Shown piece by piece: positions 17,342 to 24,749 of a stretch of 64,000 nucleotides of DNA. Made by a program: the position numbers and the translations under genes. Below the pieces are notes generated by a model, which was not told the origin of the DNA, searched no databases, and saw only the letters and a program-made list of their open reading frames with translations. The stretch is from Deltaproteobacteria bacterium (lineage in GTDB: Bacteria; Myxococcota_A; Polyangia; Polyangiales; Polyangiaceae): assembly GCA_016218915.1 (NCBI GenBank), contig JACRCQ010000074.1:236148-300147 (forward strand). The letters are read 5' to 3'. Numbering within the stretch: the first letter of the stretch is position 1; every line of letters starts with the position of its first letter.

Positions 17342-18171
17342 TACCTGAGCAAATTGATGGCCAGCTGAGGCGACTGGTTGGCTTGCGCGAGGACGGCGGC
17401 GCCGGCCTGGGCGAGCACCTGGTTGCGCGACATCGTGGCGGTCTCTTCGGCAACGTCGACGTCACGGATGCGCGAGTTGGCGGCCGAGAGGTTCAATCGG
17501 GTCGTCTGCAGCGTCTGGGTGGTGATGTCGAGGCGGTTCATGGCGGCGCCGAACTTGGCGCGCGCGGTGGACACGGTCTTGAGCGCCGCGTCGATGGTTC
17601 CCAGGGCCGCCTGCGAGTTGCCGGCCGTCGCGCCGGAGACCTTGGTGCCCGTGGACAGCAGGCTGGTGAGCTTGACGCCGCCGAACACGACCGTGACCTG
17701 GTCGTTCGCGACGTTGCTCAGGCCGACCTGGAACTTGACGGACGCGGTTGCGGCCGTGACGAGCGCAGTGCCGTTGAACTTGGTGGAGTTCTGGATGCGC
17801 TTGACCTCGCTCTGCAGCTGGCTGAATTCCGTCGCCAGGTACGAGCGGTCGTCGACGCCGAGGCTGCCGTTGGCCCCCTGCATCGCCAGCTGCCTCATGC
17901 GGCCGAGGATGTCGGTCACCTCGCCGAGCGAACCTTCTGCCGTCTGCGCCATCGAGATCGCATCGTTCGCGTTTCGCTCCGCCACGGAGTACGAGCGGAT
18001 CTGCGACTTCATGCTCTCGCTGATGGCCAACCCGGCAGCGTCGTCAGCCGCCGTGTTGATGCGGAAGCCGCTCGACAGCTTGTTGAAGCTCGACGAGAGG
18101 GCCGCCTGCGTCCGGTTGAGGTTCTTCTGGGATTGCAGAGACGCGACGTTGGTCTGGATGATGAGTGCCAT
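17341..18171 (-). CDS. fliC: Flagellin (downstream copy)
   Basis: This is a 276-residue flagellin built almost only of the conserved D0/D1 regions. The N-terminus is ALIIQTNVASLQSQKNLN with ADDAAGLAISESM and RNANDAISMAQTAEG. The C-terminus is ANSRIRDVDVAEETATMSRNQVL, ending ANQSPQLAINLLR. The variable D2/D3 region is essentially absent. It is the same length as, and closely similar to, the upstream copy. It has its own leader, with a candidate sigma-28 promoter and a hairpin at the ribosome binding site, and is followed by two hairpins. It is a likely substrate of the Maf glycosyltransferase and of FliS. Confidence 0.97.
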   Translation of the reverse strand: MALIIQTNVASLQSQKNLNRTQAALSSSFNKLSSGFRINTAADDAAGLAISESMKSQIRSYSVAERNANDAISMAQTAEGSLGEVTDILGRMRQLAMQGANGSLGVDDRSYLATEFSQLQSEVKRIQNSTKFNGTALVTAATASVKFQVGLSNVANDQVTVVFGGVKLTSLLSTGTKVSGATAGNSQAALGTIDAALKTVSTARAKFGAAMNRLDITTQTLQTTRLNLSAANSRIRDVDVAEETATMSRNQVLAQAGAAVLAQANQSPQLAINLLR

Positions 18172-18177
18172 GGAGAT

Positions 18178-18192
18178 TCTCCTTCCTGGAGA
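18178..18192 (-). promoter_or_regulatory. Leader hairpin with AGGAA loop over the flagellin ribosome binding site
   Basis: On the minus strand TCTCC-AGGAA-GGAGA forms a 5-bp stem whose loop is AGGAA and whose 3' arm is the Shine-Dalgarno GGAG, ending 6 nt before the ATG. GGA in a hairpin loop overlapping the ribosome binding site is the classic CsrA target arrangement. csrA and fliW are both in this locus. Confidence 0.5.
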
Positions 18193-18247
18193 TGTTCAAT
18201 TGCCCCTTGGGGGCACCTTTCAGAGCCTTAATGCCCTGCATGTTGAT

Positions 18248-18274
18248 TGAACGGCTCCGGGAGGGAGACCTTGA
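18248..18274 (-). promoter_or_regulatory. Candidate sigma-28 (FliA) promoter of the downstream flagellin
   Basis: On the minus strand TCAAGGTC, then exactly 11 nt, then GCCGTTCA. This resembles TAAAGTTT-N11-GCCGATAA, with 5 of 8 and 6 of 8 matches. It lies directly after the terminator hairpin of the upstream flagellin and would give a leader of about 70 nt. Confidence 0.4.
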
Positions 18275-18276
18275 GC

Positions 18277-18306
18277 GCCGCAGGTCGAATCTCTTCGGCC
18301 TGCGGC
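18277..18306 (-). terminator. Hairpin terminator after the upstream flagellin gene
   Basis: GCCGCAGG and CCTGCGGC form a perfect 8-bp stem that extends by a further CGAA/TTCG pairing after one mismatch, starting 8 nt beyond the stop codon. No clear T-tract follows. It separates the two flagellin genes into distinct transcripts or stabilises the 3' end. Confidence 0.55.
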
Positions 18307-18314
18307 CTGCTTCA

Positions 18315-19145
18315 TTACTTCAGAAGGTTCAACGCCAGCTGCGGGATCTGGTTCGCCTGGGCCAGGATCGCCGTGCCAGCCTGCGAAAGCACCTGGTTGC
18401 GCGACAGGTTCGCGGTCTCCTCGGCCACGTCGACGTCGCGGATTCTCGAGTTGGCGGCCGACAGGTTCAATCGCATCGTCTGCAGGTTCGCCGTCGTATT
18501 GTCGAGCCGGTTCATCGCTGCGCCGTACTTTGCGCGCTGGGTCGAAATCGTCTTGAGCGCCGTGTCGATGCGTCCCAGCGACGCCAGCGAGTTGCCGGCT
18601 GTGGCGCCGGACAGCTTCGTGGTCGCTGCCAGCAGCGACGTGAGCTGCAGGCCGCCGAACGTGACCGTGATCTGGTCGGTCGCGATGTTGCTGAGCCCGA
18701 CCTGGAACTTGATCGAGGCCGTAGCTGCGGACAGCAAGGCCGTTCCGTTGAACTTGGTCGACGCCTGGATGCGCGTGATCTCGCTCTGCAGCTGCGCGAA
18801 CTCGGTGTTGAGGTACGAGCGGTCGTCGACGCCGAGGCTGCCGTTGGCCCCCTGCATCGCCAGCTCCCTCATGCGTCCCAGGATGTCCGACACCTGGCCC
18901 AGCGCGCCTTCCGCCGTCTGCGCCATGGAGATCGCGTCGTTGGCGTTTCGCTCGGCAACGCTGTACGAGCGGATCTGGGTCTTCATGCTTTCGCTGATGG
19001 CCAGTCCAGCAGCGTCGTCGGCGGCCGTATTGATCCTCAACCCGCTCGAGAGCTTGTTGAAGCTCCGGTTGAGAGCCGCCTGGGTCTGGTTGAGGTTTTT
19101 CTGCGATTGCAGGGAGGCTACATTGGTTTGTATCAGCAGAGGCAT
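18315..19145 (-). CDS. fliC: Flagellin (upstream copy)
   Basis: This 276-residue flagellin is a close paralogue of the next gene. It starts PLLIQTNVASLQSQKNLNQT, keeps ADDAAGLAISESMKTQI and ends ANQIPQLALNLLK. Only the D0/D1 core is present, without a large surface-exposed domain. The ATG overlaps the last 13 nt of the Maf glycosyltransferase gene and has GGAGAAGG upstream. It could therefore be expressed from the csrA-maf transcript as well as from a promoter inside maf. Its leader contains an AGGA-loop hairpin. Confidence 0.97.
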   Translation of the reverse strand: MPLLIQTNVASLQSQKNLNQTQAALNRSFNKLSSGLRINTAADDAAGLAISESMKTQIRSYSVAERNANDAISMAQTAEGALGQVSDILGRMRELAMQGANGSLGVDDRSYLNTEFAQLQSEITRIQASTKFNGTALLSAATASIKFQVGLSNIATDQITVTFGGLQLTSLLAATTKLSGATAGNSLASLGRIDTALKTISTQRAKYGAAMNRLDNTTANLQTMRLNLSAANSRIRDVDVAEETANLSRNQVLSQAGTAILAQANQIPQLALNLLK

Positions 19146-21061
19146 CTTACCTTCTCCGTGTCTGGCATGGCTTTCCTGCCATGTCGGCTTGCGAGCGCGT
19201 GGAGTCTTTTTTCCAGGTCGCAAGCCGCTCGCCTTACGACCTCGGTTACATTGCATTCGGCTTCTAGCGCTGTCCGGGCATTCGTCTGCACGTCCCCGGA
19301 CACCGATCGATCCTGCTGGGCCTTGGTCAGCTGCTGCAGCACCGAGCACGCCCAGGCTTCCGGCATGTGCTGCTGGCTCGAAGCATTGGCGAGCCGCGCC
19401 TCGGCGCGGGCCAGGACCCGGAATGCGCGACGCACCTCGCGTGGATCCTCGTCCTGCATCACCGCGGTCGCTGCCCTCGCAGCCCGCTGCAGACGCCCCG
19501 AAGCCACATGCACGCCCCGTACGAGATGGGCCTGCTCCCTCGCCCACTGGCTGATGTCCTGCCTGCGCACCGGTCGCGCCGCTTGCCGCGCAGCCTGTGC
19601 GATGTCGGCTGACGTGATGTCGCGCACCGGCATCGACTCCAGAAGCTCCGCCAGCCGCAGCTCCTCGAAGCCCCGGATCCTCGAGCCCCCTTCTGACGCG
19701 TTGATCAGACGTCGGTCGGGCCTTTCACGCGCGACCGCACTGGCGTTCAGCTCGAACCACGTGCGAAAGGCGTTGAAGGACTCGACGGTAGGGACCTTGC
19801 CCTCTCCTCCCCACGCATCGACCAGCTGCATGGCTGCGCCGTCGGGAAGGGGTCCTGTGGACGTGCCGTGGGACTTGCGCGCAGCGTCCGACCACTCGAA
19901 TGCGAAGCGTCCCTCGCCCACCTGCCTGGCCCGCGAGCCGGCATACGAGCATCCGGCTGCATAGGTCTGGCCCCCGGGGTAGGCGAGATCCTGACCCAGG
20001 AGCACGATGGGAGAGCACCCCATGCGCAAGGCGATGGAGAAGGCGGCGGTCGACACGCTCCCGCCGACCGGCACGCCCGGCTGCTTGAGCAGCGCGTTGA
20101 GCGCCTCGAACTCGAACATGCTCTCGTGGAAAGCAAGCCACGGCCCACGCCCGGTCCGAACCGATTGCGGGCTCGAAAGCAGGCTGAACATGCGGACCAC
20201 GCGATCGATCCAGGGCAGATCCTTGAACTGCGCCGACAGATCGATGGATTCGATGCTGACCAGCACCTGCGGCTCTGCATTGTGGTGGGCGCAGATCTTC
20301 CCGGCCACGTCGACCGCCATCACGATCCCACGTCGCGCAGCTTCTCGAAGCAGCGCTCCGTTGTGGTTCAGGGACGGGCCGGCGCCGAGGATGAAGGCTG
20401 GCACCCCCTCGAAGGAGTCTGCCAGTGCCATGGCGGGCACTGCCCCCGCCAGCTGATCGACATTCTCCAGGACATGGTCCAGCCAGGCCCGAGAGCGGGC
20501 TCGATACGTATTCTCGTTGAGCTGGACCTTGCCGACCAGGTCCGGCACCAGCGCCGCCAGCTCCGCGTGCTCGTCCGGGAACGCAGCGTCGTATCCCGGA
20601 GTCGTCACGAGGGTCGCCAGGGATCGGCCGCGTGCGAGGTTGGCCCAGCAGGTCTTGAGCTGCTGCAGGTCGATGACGACCGGGACTCCGCCCAGATCGG
20701 TCGGGCCTTGGGTCAGGACGCGACGCAGGATACCGGGGCTCGGCTCCACGACCACCACGGCCAGATCGCCACGCTCGCGAATCTGTCGTACAGCGTGCCC
20801 GGCGCCGAATCCGAATACGACCACCACGCCATGGGGATTGGTGGAGATGTCCTGGAGCGTGCGGCTTCGTGAGGCTTCGTCGGCCGGTGCGCCGAGAACC
20901 GTATCGCGATATCGGATCGCAGGGTCCCCGTCTGGAAGCCTGATCCACTCTCCCTGCGGCTCAGCGGCCAGGAGTCGCTCGCGGGACGCCCCTTCCATCA
21001 GGAGCGCGTCAGCATTGCACGCTAGAAGATCCAGCGCGAATGGCTCGGAAGCTTCGCTCAC
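19133..21061 (-). CDS. maf: Maf-type flagellin glycosyltransferase (DUF115)
   Basis: Motility-associated factors transfer nonulosonic acids from CMP-sugars to Ser/Thr of flagellin. The 642-residue protein contains the MptE-like DUF115 core: FILGAGPSLN (about 215), then VGGSVSTAAFSIALRMGCSPIVLLGQD and LAYPGGQTYA (about 325-355). An N-terminal segment with VVVFGFGAGHAVRQI precedes it. A GTG start with GAGGGA upstream overlaps the csrA stop (GTGA). Its 3' end overlaps the first flagellin. Together with neuABC this makes a complete glycosylation route. Acceptor and sugar specificity are inferred. Confidence 0.92.
   Translation of the reverse strand: MSEASEPFALDLLACNADALLMEGASRERLLAAEPQGEWIRLPDGDPAIRYRDTVLGAPADEASRSRTLQDISTNPHGVVVVFGFGAGHAVRQIRERGDLAVVVVEPSPGILRRVLTQGPTDLGGVPVVIDLQQLKTCWANLARGRSLATLVTTPGYDAAFPDEHAELAALVPDLVGKVQLNENTYRARSRAWLDHVLENVDQLAGAVPAMALADSFEGVPAFILGAGPSLNHNGALLREAARRGIVMAVDVAGKICAHHNAEPQVLVSIESIDLSAQFKDLPWIDRVVRMFSLLSSPQSVRTGRGPWLAFHESMFEFEALNALLKQPGVPVGGSVSTAAFSIALRMGCSPIVLLGQDLAYPGGQTYAAGCSYAGSRARQVGEGRFAFEWSDAARKSHGTSTGPLPDGAAMQLVDAWGGEGKVPTVESFNAFRTWFELNASAVARERPDRRLINASEGGSRIRGFEELRLAELLESMPVRDITSADIAQAARQAARPVRRQDISQWAREQAHLVRGVHVASGRLQRAARAATAVMQDEDPREVRRAFRVLARAEARLANASSQQHMPEAWACSVLQQLTKAQQDRSVSGDVQTNARTALEAECNVTEVVRRAACDLEKRLHALASRHGRKAMPDTEKVRCLC
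19166..19183 (-). promoter_or_regulatory. Leader hairpin with AGGAAA loop upstream of the flagellin start
   Basis: On the minus strand CATGGC-AGGAAA-GCCATG forms a perfect 6-bp stem with AGGA in the apical loop, 20 nt before the ATG. A second GGA sits in ACACGGAGAAGG at 19150-19161, over the Shine-Dalgarno region. The two-site layout resembles the CsrA sites known from the Bacillus subtilis hag leader. Confidence 0.5.
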
Positions 21062-21360
21062 GGCAATCCCTCGGTGGCGGGTTGCAGGGCGCGCAGCGAA
21101 GAAGGATGCTTGGAGGATGATCGAACGCGCGGAGGCTCGTCCTTCGGCTCGCTGTCTGACGGAGGCTCGTCCCAGCTGCTTTCGGCGGCGCGGCGATTCT
21201 GCTGCTCGACCGCGTCACGCACCTCGCCGCGGAGCACCTGGATCCCCGGTCCTGCCTTGATCCCGAGACGCACGGTGCGTCTGTGGATCTCAGCCACGAC
21301 GATTTCGGTGTCGTCATCCAGAACGATACGCTCGCCAATACGGCGCGAGATCATGAGCAT
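21058..21360 (-). CDS. csrA: CsrA translational regulator with C-terminal extension
   Basis: CsrA binds GGA motifs in mRNA leaders and in flagellated bacteria is antagonised by FliW. The first 60 residues fit the family (ISRRIGERIVLDDDTEIVV, RTVRLGIKAGPGIQVLRGEV). A charged Ser/Pro-rich tail brings the length to 100 residues, longer than the usual 60-75. No Shine-Dalgarno precedes the ATG. A close sigma-54 match would start transcription about 2 nt upstream, which suggests a leaderless message. It is coupled to maf by GTGA overlap. Confidence 0.92.
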   Translation of the reverse strand: MLMISRRIGERIVLDDDTEIVVAEIHRRTVRLGIKAGPGIQVLRGEVRDAVEQQNRRAAESSWDEPPSDSEPKDEPPRVRSSSKHPSSLRALQPATEGLP

Positions 21361-21372
21361 GGCAGACAACCA

Positions 21373-21388
21373 TGCACGGTGGGTGCCA
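21373..21388 (-). promoter_or_regulatory. Candidate sigma-54 promoter of csrA-maf-fliC
   Basis: On the minus strand the site reads TGGCACCCACCGTGCA. GG and GC are 10 nt apart and 10 of 12 consensus positions match, including the whole TGGCAC. Position +1 would fall about 2 nt before the csrA ATG. Confidence 0.55.
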
Positions 21389-21413
21389 GTGCCGCGAAGA
21401 CGCAGCGAAAAGC

Positions 21414-22292
21414 TCAGATCTGCTGAATGGAGAGAGTGTCGAGAAGGGTCTTGGCGACCGAGATGGATGTCTGCAGGCCGGCCTGCAGCGCTGTGAGGCG
21501 GGAGTAGGATTCGGCGGGGTCGGCGTCGCCCACTGCATGGCCCTGGCTGGACAATGCCACCTTGGCCTGCTCGAAAGCCACGTCGGCCGTATCCATGCGC
21601 GCCAGCTTGGTGCCAGCGTCCGCGCGTGCGGCGACAATTTGACGCTGACAAGCGTCCATGGACTTGACGCTTGCAGACACGGCAGCCTGGTTGTTGGAAT
21701 CGAGCGCGGCCGTGAGCGCGTCGATCTCCGCAAACACGTCGTTGCCGCCCAGCGCTGTGAATGCCAGAGCGCCGCTCGCGCTCACAACCATCGACTGCCC
21801 CGGGCCGATCTTCGCGACCCGGTCCTGGGGGCTTCCGAGGAACGTGCCCGCTGCATCGAACGGGGCGTCCTGGTCCGAGGTGCCTGCGAACAGGTAGCCG
21901 ATGCTCCCTTTCTGATTCGCCAGCCGCAGCATCTCGGCCTTCAGCTGCTTGACCTGCGCAGAGAGCGTGGCGCGGTCGCTCGCAGTGAGCGCTCCGTTGG
22001 CCCCTTGCAGCGCCAGGTCCTGGATCTGGCCGAGCACGCTCCCGGCATCGTCGAGCGTCGCTTCCGACATCTCGAGGTCTCCCCGGACGGTTCGCAGGAC
22101 TGCGCTGTAGGATTCGGTCTCTCCGATCGCACCTTGGATGCGCACGAGCTGTGCGGCTGCAACGGGGTCGGAGGATGGGCCGGCCAGGCGGCTGCCGGTC
22201 GATGCCTGTCTGGAGGCAGCGAAGAGCTGGCGCTGAACCGACGCGATGTCACGCATGACCGTGCCGAGACGGGTGCTGTCCGCTATCCTCAT
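21414..22292 (-). CDS. flgL: FlgL hook-filament junction protein
   Basis: FlgL is the second junction protein between hook and filament. The 292-residue protein has flagellin-like ends: MRIADSTRLGTVMRDIASVQRQLFAASRQASTG at the N-terminus with SSDPVAAAQLV, and a C-terminal helix ending AKTLLDTLSIQQI. It overlaps flgK by ATGA. It is the last gene of the flgG-to-flgL run and ends 54 nt upstream of csrA. Confidence 0.94.
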   Translation of the reverse strand: MRIADSTRLGTVMRDIASVQRQLFAASRQASTGSRLAGPSSDPVAAAQLVRIQGAIGETESYSAVLRTVRGDLEMSEATLDDAGSVLGQIQDLALQGANGALTASDRATLSAQVKQLKAEMLRLANQKGSIGYLFAGTSDQDAPFDAAGTFLGSPQDRVAKIGPGQSMVVSASGALAFTALGGNDVFAEIDALTAALDSNNQAAVSASVKSMDACQRQIVAARADAGTKLARMDTADVAFEQAKVALSSQGHAVGDADPAESYSRLTALQAGLQTSISVAKTLLDTLSIQQI

Positions 22293-23680
22293 CTGCCGAG
22301 CTCCTGGATCAGGCCGGCGATCAGCTCGTCAGCTGTCCTGATCAGCTTGCTGGCCGCCTCGTAGGCGCGCTGGTACTTGCTCAGCGACACCATTTCCTCG
22401 TCGATCGATACGCCGCTGACCGAGTCGCGCATCGTGGTCACCTGCGCCTTCATCGCTTCGCGGATCTCGCTCTCCTGAGCGGCTGCCGCCTTGCGCATTC
22501 CCACGTCGCCAACGATGTCCGAATAGGCTTGTATCGCAGTGCGGGTGCCGCCGGAGGCGATCGGCGCGGACGCAAGGGAAGCCAGCTTGAGGGCGTTGCC
22601 CGTGCCCCCGGGAAGGTTGGCCGCGGTGTCCGATGCCGCCAGTCGCTCTGGATGGCCCTGCATCGCCTGAGCAATCTCGATTGTCGCCGCTGTTCCCGGC
22701 GGCCCGGAGAGCGCAAACAGCACGCGTCCGTTCTGGGCGTCGAGACCGTAGCCCGCTGCATGCTGCGTATTGATCGCGGTCGCTACGTCAAAGACGAGCT
22801 GGTCGAGGTTGTCGGCGATCTGCACGGCATCCACGTCACGGGCTTGACGGATCCCCGCCAGCTGGCCGCCTTGCAGGCGCTGCGTGATGTCATCGGAGCC
22901 TCCGCCGGGGTGATTCACGCTGATCACCAGGCTGCCGTCCAGTGCCGTGGACACTGCCATGCTGCTGGCCTGCCCGCCTTCCAGCAGCGTCGTGCCAGAG
23001 CCCTGGATCACCAGCCTCCCGGAGCCGTCGGTGAACGTGTGCACGTCGGTGAGCTGGGAGAGCTGCTCCACCAGCTTGCCCTGCTGATCCTGCAGATCCG
23101 CGGGCTGTGCCCCTGTGGCGACCTGCGCAGCGATCTGCTGATCGAGAATCGCAATCTTGGAAACGAGCTGGTTGACTTCGGCGGCGGTGCCCTGGGCGCG
23201 CGACAGCAGGTCGGTCCTCAGGGTGGAGATGGTGCCAGCGGCCGTGTGAACCTGGGTTACGAAGGCCTGCGCCTTGGCCAGCACGGCCGCGCGCGTCGTG
23301 GGGTCCGACGGATTGGCGGTGAGCGCAGAGAACGACTGCAGCATGTCCGAGAGCGACGTGCCCAGCCCGGTGCCACCGAAGTCGTTGAATACGCCCTCGA
23401 TCACGCCCAGCGCGTCGTCGCGCGCGCCCGCTGCGGCCGCAAATCCCGATGCCTCGAACAGGCGGGCGTCCATGAACTGGTCGCGCATGCGACGAATTCC
23501 GGTCGCCTCGACGCTGCCCCAGGGCTGAGGCCCTGCGGTGCGCGTTTCGAGCGTGACCTCGCGACGAACGTACCCCGGCGTGTTGACGTTGGTGATGTTC
23601 TGGCCCGTGACGTTGACTGCGAATGCCTGCGCCGCCAGCGCGTCACGACCAATATCCAGCAATCCGCTCAACCCGGCCAT
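22289..23680 (-). CDS. flgK: FlgK hook-filament junction protein
   Basis: FlgK connects the hook to FlgL. The 463-residue protein starts with the hook-family signature VTGQNITNVNTPGYVRREV and ends with EEMVSLSKYQRAYEAASKLI, the FlgK/FlgE-type C-terminal helix. The middle includes FNDFGGTGLGTSLSDMLQSFSAL, typical for FlgK. It lies 3 nt after flgN, its export chaperone gene. Confidence 0.96.
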   Translation of the reverse strand: MAGLSGLLDIGRDALAAQAFAVNVTGQNITNVNTPGYVRREVTLETRTAGPQPWGSVEATGIRRMRDQFMDARLFEASGFAAAAGARDDALGVIEGVFNDFGGTGLGTSLSDMLQSFSALTANPSDPTTRAAVLAKAQAFVTQVHTAAGTISTLRTDLLSRAQGTAAEVNQLVSKIAILDQQIAAQVATGAQPADLQDQQGKLVEQLSQLTDVHTFTDGSGRLVIQGSGTTLLEGGQASSMAVSTALDGSLVISVNHPGGGSDDITQRLQGGQLAGIRQARDVDAVQIADNLDQLVFDVATAINTQHAAGYGLDAQNGRVLFALSGPPGTAATIEIAQAMQGHPERLAASDTAANLPGGTGNALKLASLASAPIASGGTRTAIQAYSDIVGDVGMRKAAAAQESEIREAMKAQVTTMRDSVSGVSIDEEMVSLSKYQRAYEAASKLIRTADELIAGLIQELGR

Positions 23681-23683
23681 GGC

Positions 23684-24031
23684 TCACCCTTTCAGGTTGA
23701 CCCGGAGCGGTCCGGCGCCGGCGCTGGAGGCATGGGCATAGGGTTCCGAAGACTGTCCTGTGGCAAGCGCGAGTGCTCCGCGCACGCAGGAGCGGGCGTG
23801 CACCAGAAGCAGCTGGTTGGCGAGAGCGGCATCGCGAACCTTGGACACGGCGAGGCGCTCGTCCTCTGCCAGCGGCCCCTTGGCGCCAAGCTCGCGCAGG
23901 CGCTGCTCTAGCTGCTTCTTGCGCTCGGCGGCAAGCTCGATGCCCGGTAGATCCAGCGTCCGCAAGGCGACCCGTTCTGCCTCGAGAACGTCCTGGATTT
24001 CGGCCAGCGTCGTGCGAATGGGCTCGTGCAT
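23684..24031 (-). CDS. flgN: FlgN-like flagellar export chaperone
   Basis: FlgN keeps FlgK and FlgL soluble before export. This 115-residue helical protein has IRTTLAEIQDVLEAERVALRTLD and AAERKKQLEQRLREL, the low-complexity coiled pattern of the family. The assignment rests on size, composition and the flgM-flgN-flgK order. The ATG of MHEP is used; no clear ribosome binding site precedes it. Confidence 0.78.
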   Translation of the reverse strand: MHEPIRTTLAEIQDVLEAERVALRTLDLPGIELAAERKKQLEQRLRELGAKGPLAEDERLAVSKVRDAALANQLLLVHARSCVRGALALATGQSSEPYAHASSAGAGPLRVNLKG

Positions 24032-24041
24032 GTGAGTGCAA

Positions 24042-24320
24042 TCATCCCAACTTGTCGAGGAGACGCGCTGCGAGGATCTGCGGGTTGACACTGTAGGTGC
24101 CTGCCTCGATCCTCCCCTTGAGCGTCGCCACCTTCTTCTCGTCGATACCAGCGCTCTCCGCGGCCTTCTCCCGGCCCTCTGCCGAGATGGTCACGTGAGC
24201 AGCCTCCGAGGCCGCCGCGTCCGACGAGGCTCCAACCGAGTGCGGCGGCTTGGCGGAGCCGACAGGCAGGACGGTGGCCGTCCTGATGTATGCGTCCAAT
24301 GCTGGACTGTGCACTTTCAT
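24042..24320 (-). CDS. flgM: FlgM anti-sigma-28 factor
   Basis: FlgM holds FliA inactive until the hook is complete, then is exported. The 92-residue protein ends with the FliA-binding segment DEKKVATLKGRIEAGTYSVNPQILAARLLDKL, which closely matches the family. The start ATG has GGAGG 8 nt upstream. It pairs with the FliA-type sigma factor at 50253-51002. Confidence 0.93.
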   Translation of the reverse strand: MKVHSPALDAYIRTATVLPVGSAKPPHSVGASSDAAASEAAHVTISAEGREKAAESAGIDEKKVATLKGRIEAGTYSVNPQILAARLLDKLG

Positions 24321-24377
24321 GGCGGGATCCTCCGTGGTCAGGAGTTGCACAGAGCGGGCCAACGCCCGGGGCGGTGG

Positions 24378-24749
24378 CTACGCGTGGGTATCGACTCCAT
24401 GAACGGACCTGGTTTGGGTTCCTTGAGGAATTTCTTTCAAAGGCTCCGTGGCCGCCTTGGGGCCTGGGTCCGCCTTCGGCTGCTGGCTGCGAAGAAGGAC
24501 CTCCCCAAGCCCGATTCCGCCCGCAGCTGCCAGCGCATCGGCCAGCACGTTGACCATCATCGAGGTCTGGATGCCCCCGCCCCCTGTCATCGGCCCCTTG
24601 GATCCCGCCCCTGTGGTCTTTTCCAGGCACGAGAGCATCTGCCGAAGCATGATCGCCTCGAAATCCCGTGCGACCTTCACGGCCTTCGGGTCCGGCGGAG
24701 CTTCGGTCTTGCCAGCCGGTCGGATGGCTGAGGGGCCTATCACGTTCAT
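24378..24749 (-). CDS. flgJ: FlgJ-type rod-binding (rod cap) protein, single domain
   Basis: The 123-residue protein corresponds to the N-terminal rod-assembly domain of FlgJ: VARDFEAIMLRQMLSCLEKTT, then GGGGIQTSMMVNVLADALA. It lacks the muramidase half, which is encoded separately at 5032-5925. The C-terminal 35 residues are Pro/Lys-rich. It overlaps flgI by ATGA. Confidence 0.88.
   Translation of the reverse strand: MNVIGPSAIRPAGKTEAPPDPKAVKVARDFEAIMLRQMLSCLEKTTGAGSKGPMTGGGGIQTSMMVNVLADALAAAGGIGLGEVLLRSQQPKADPGPKAATEPLKEIPQGTQTRSVHGVDTHA

Noticed and set aside
19184..19230. Sigma-28 -10-like GCCGACAT inside the end of maf, for the upstream flagellin
   Set aside because: No acceptable -35 element lies at 10-12 nt. 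The flagellin may be read from the csrA-maf transcript instead.
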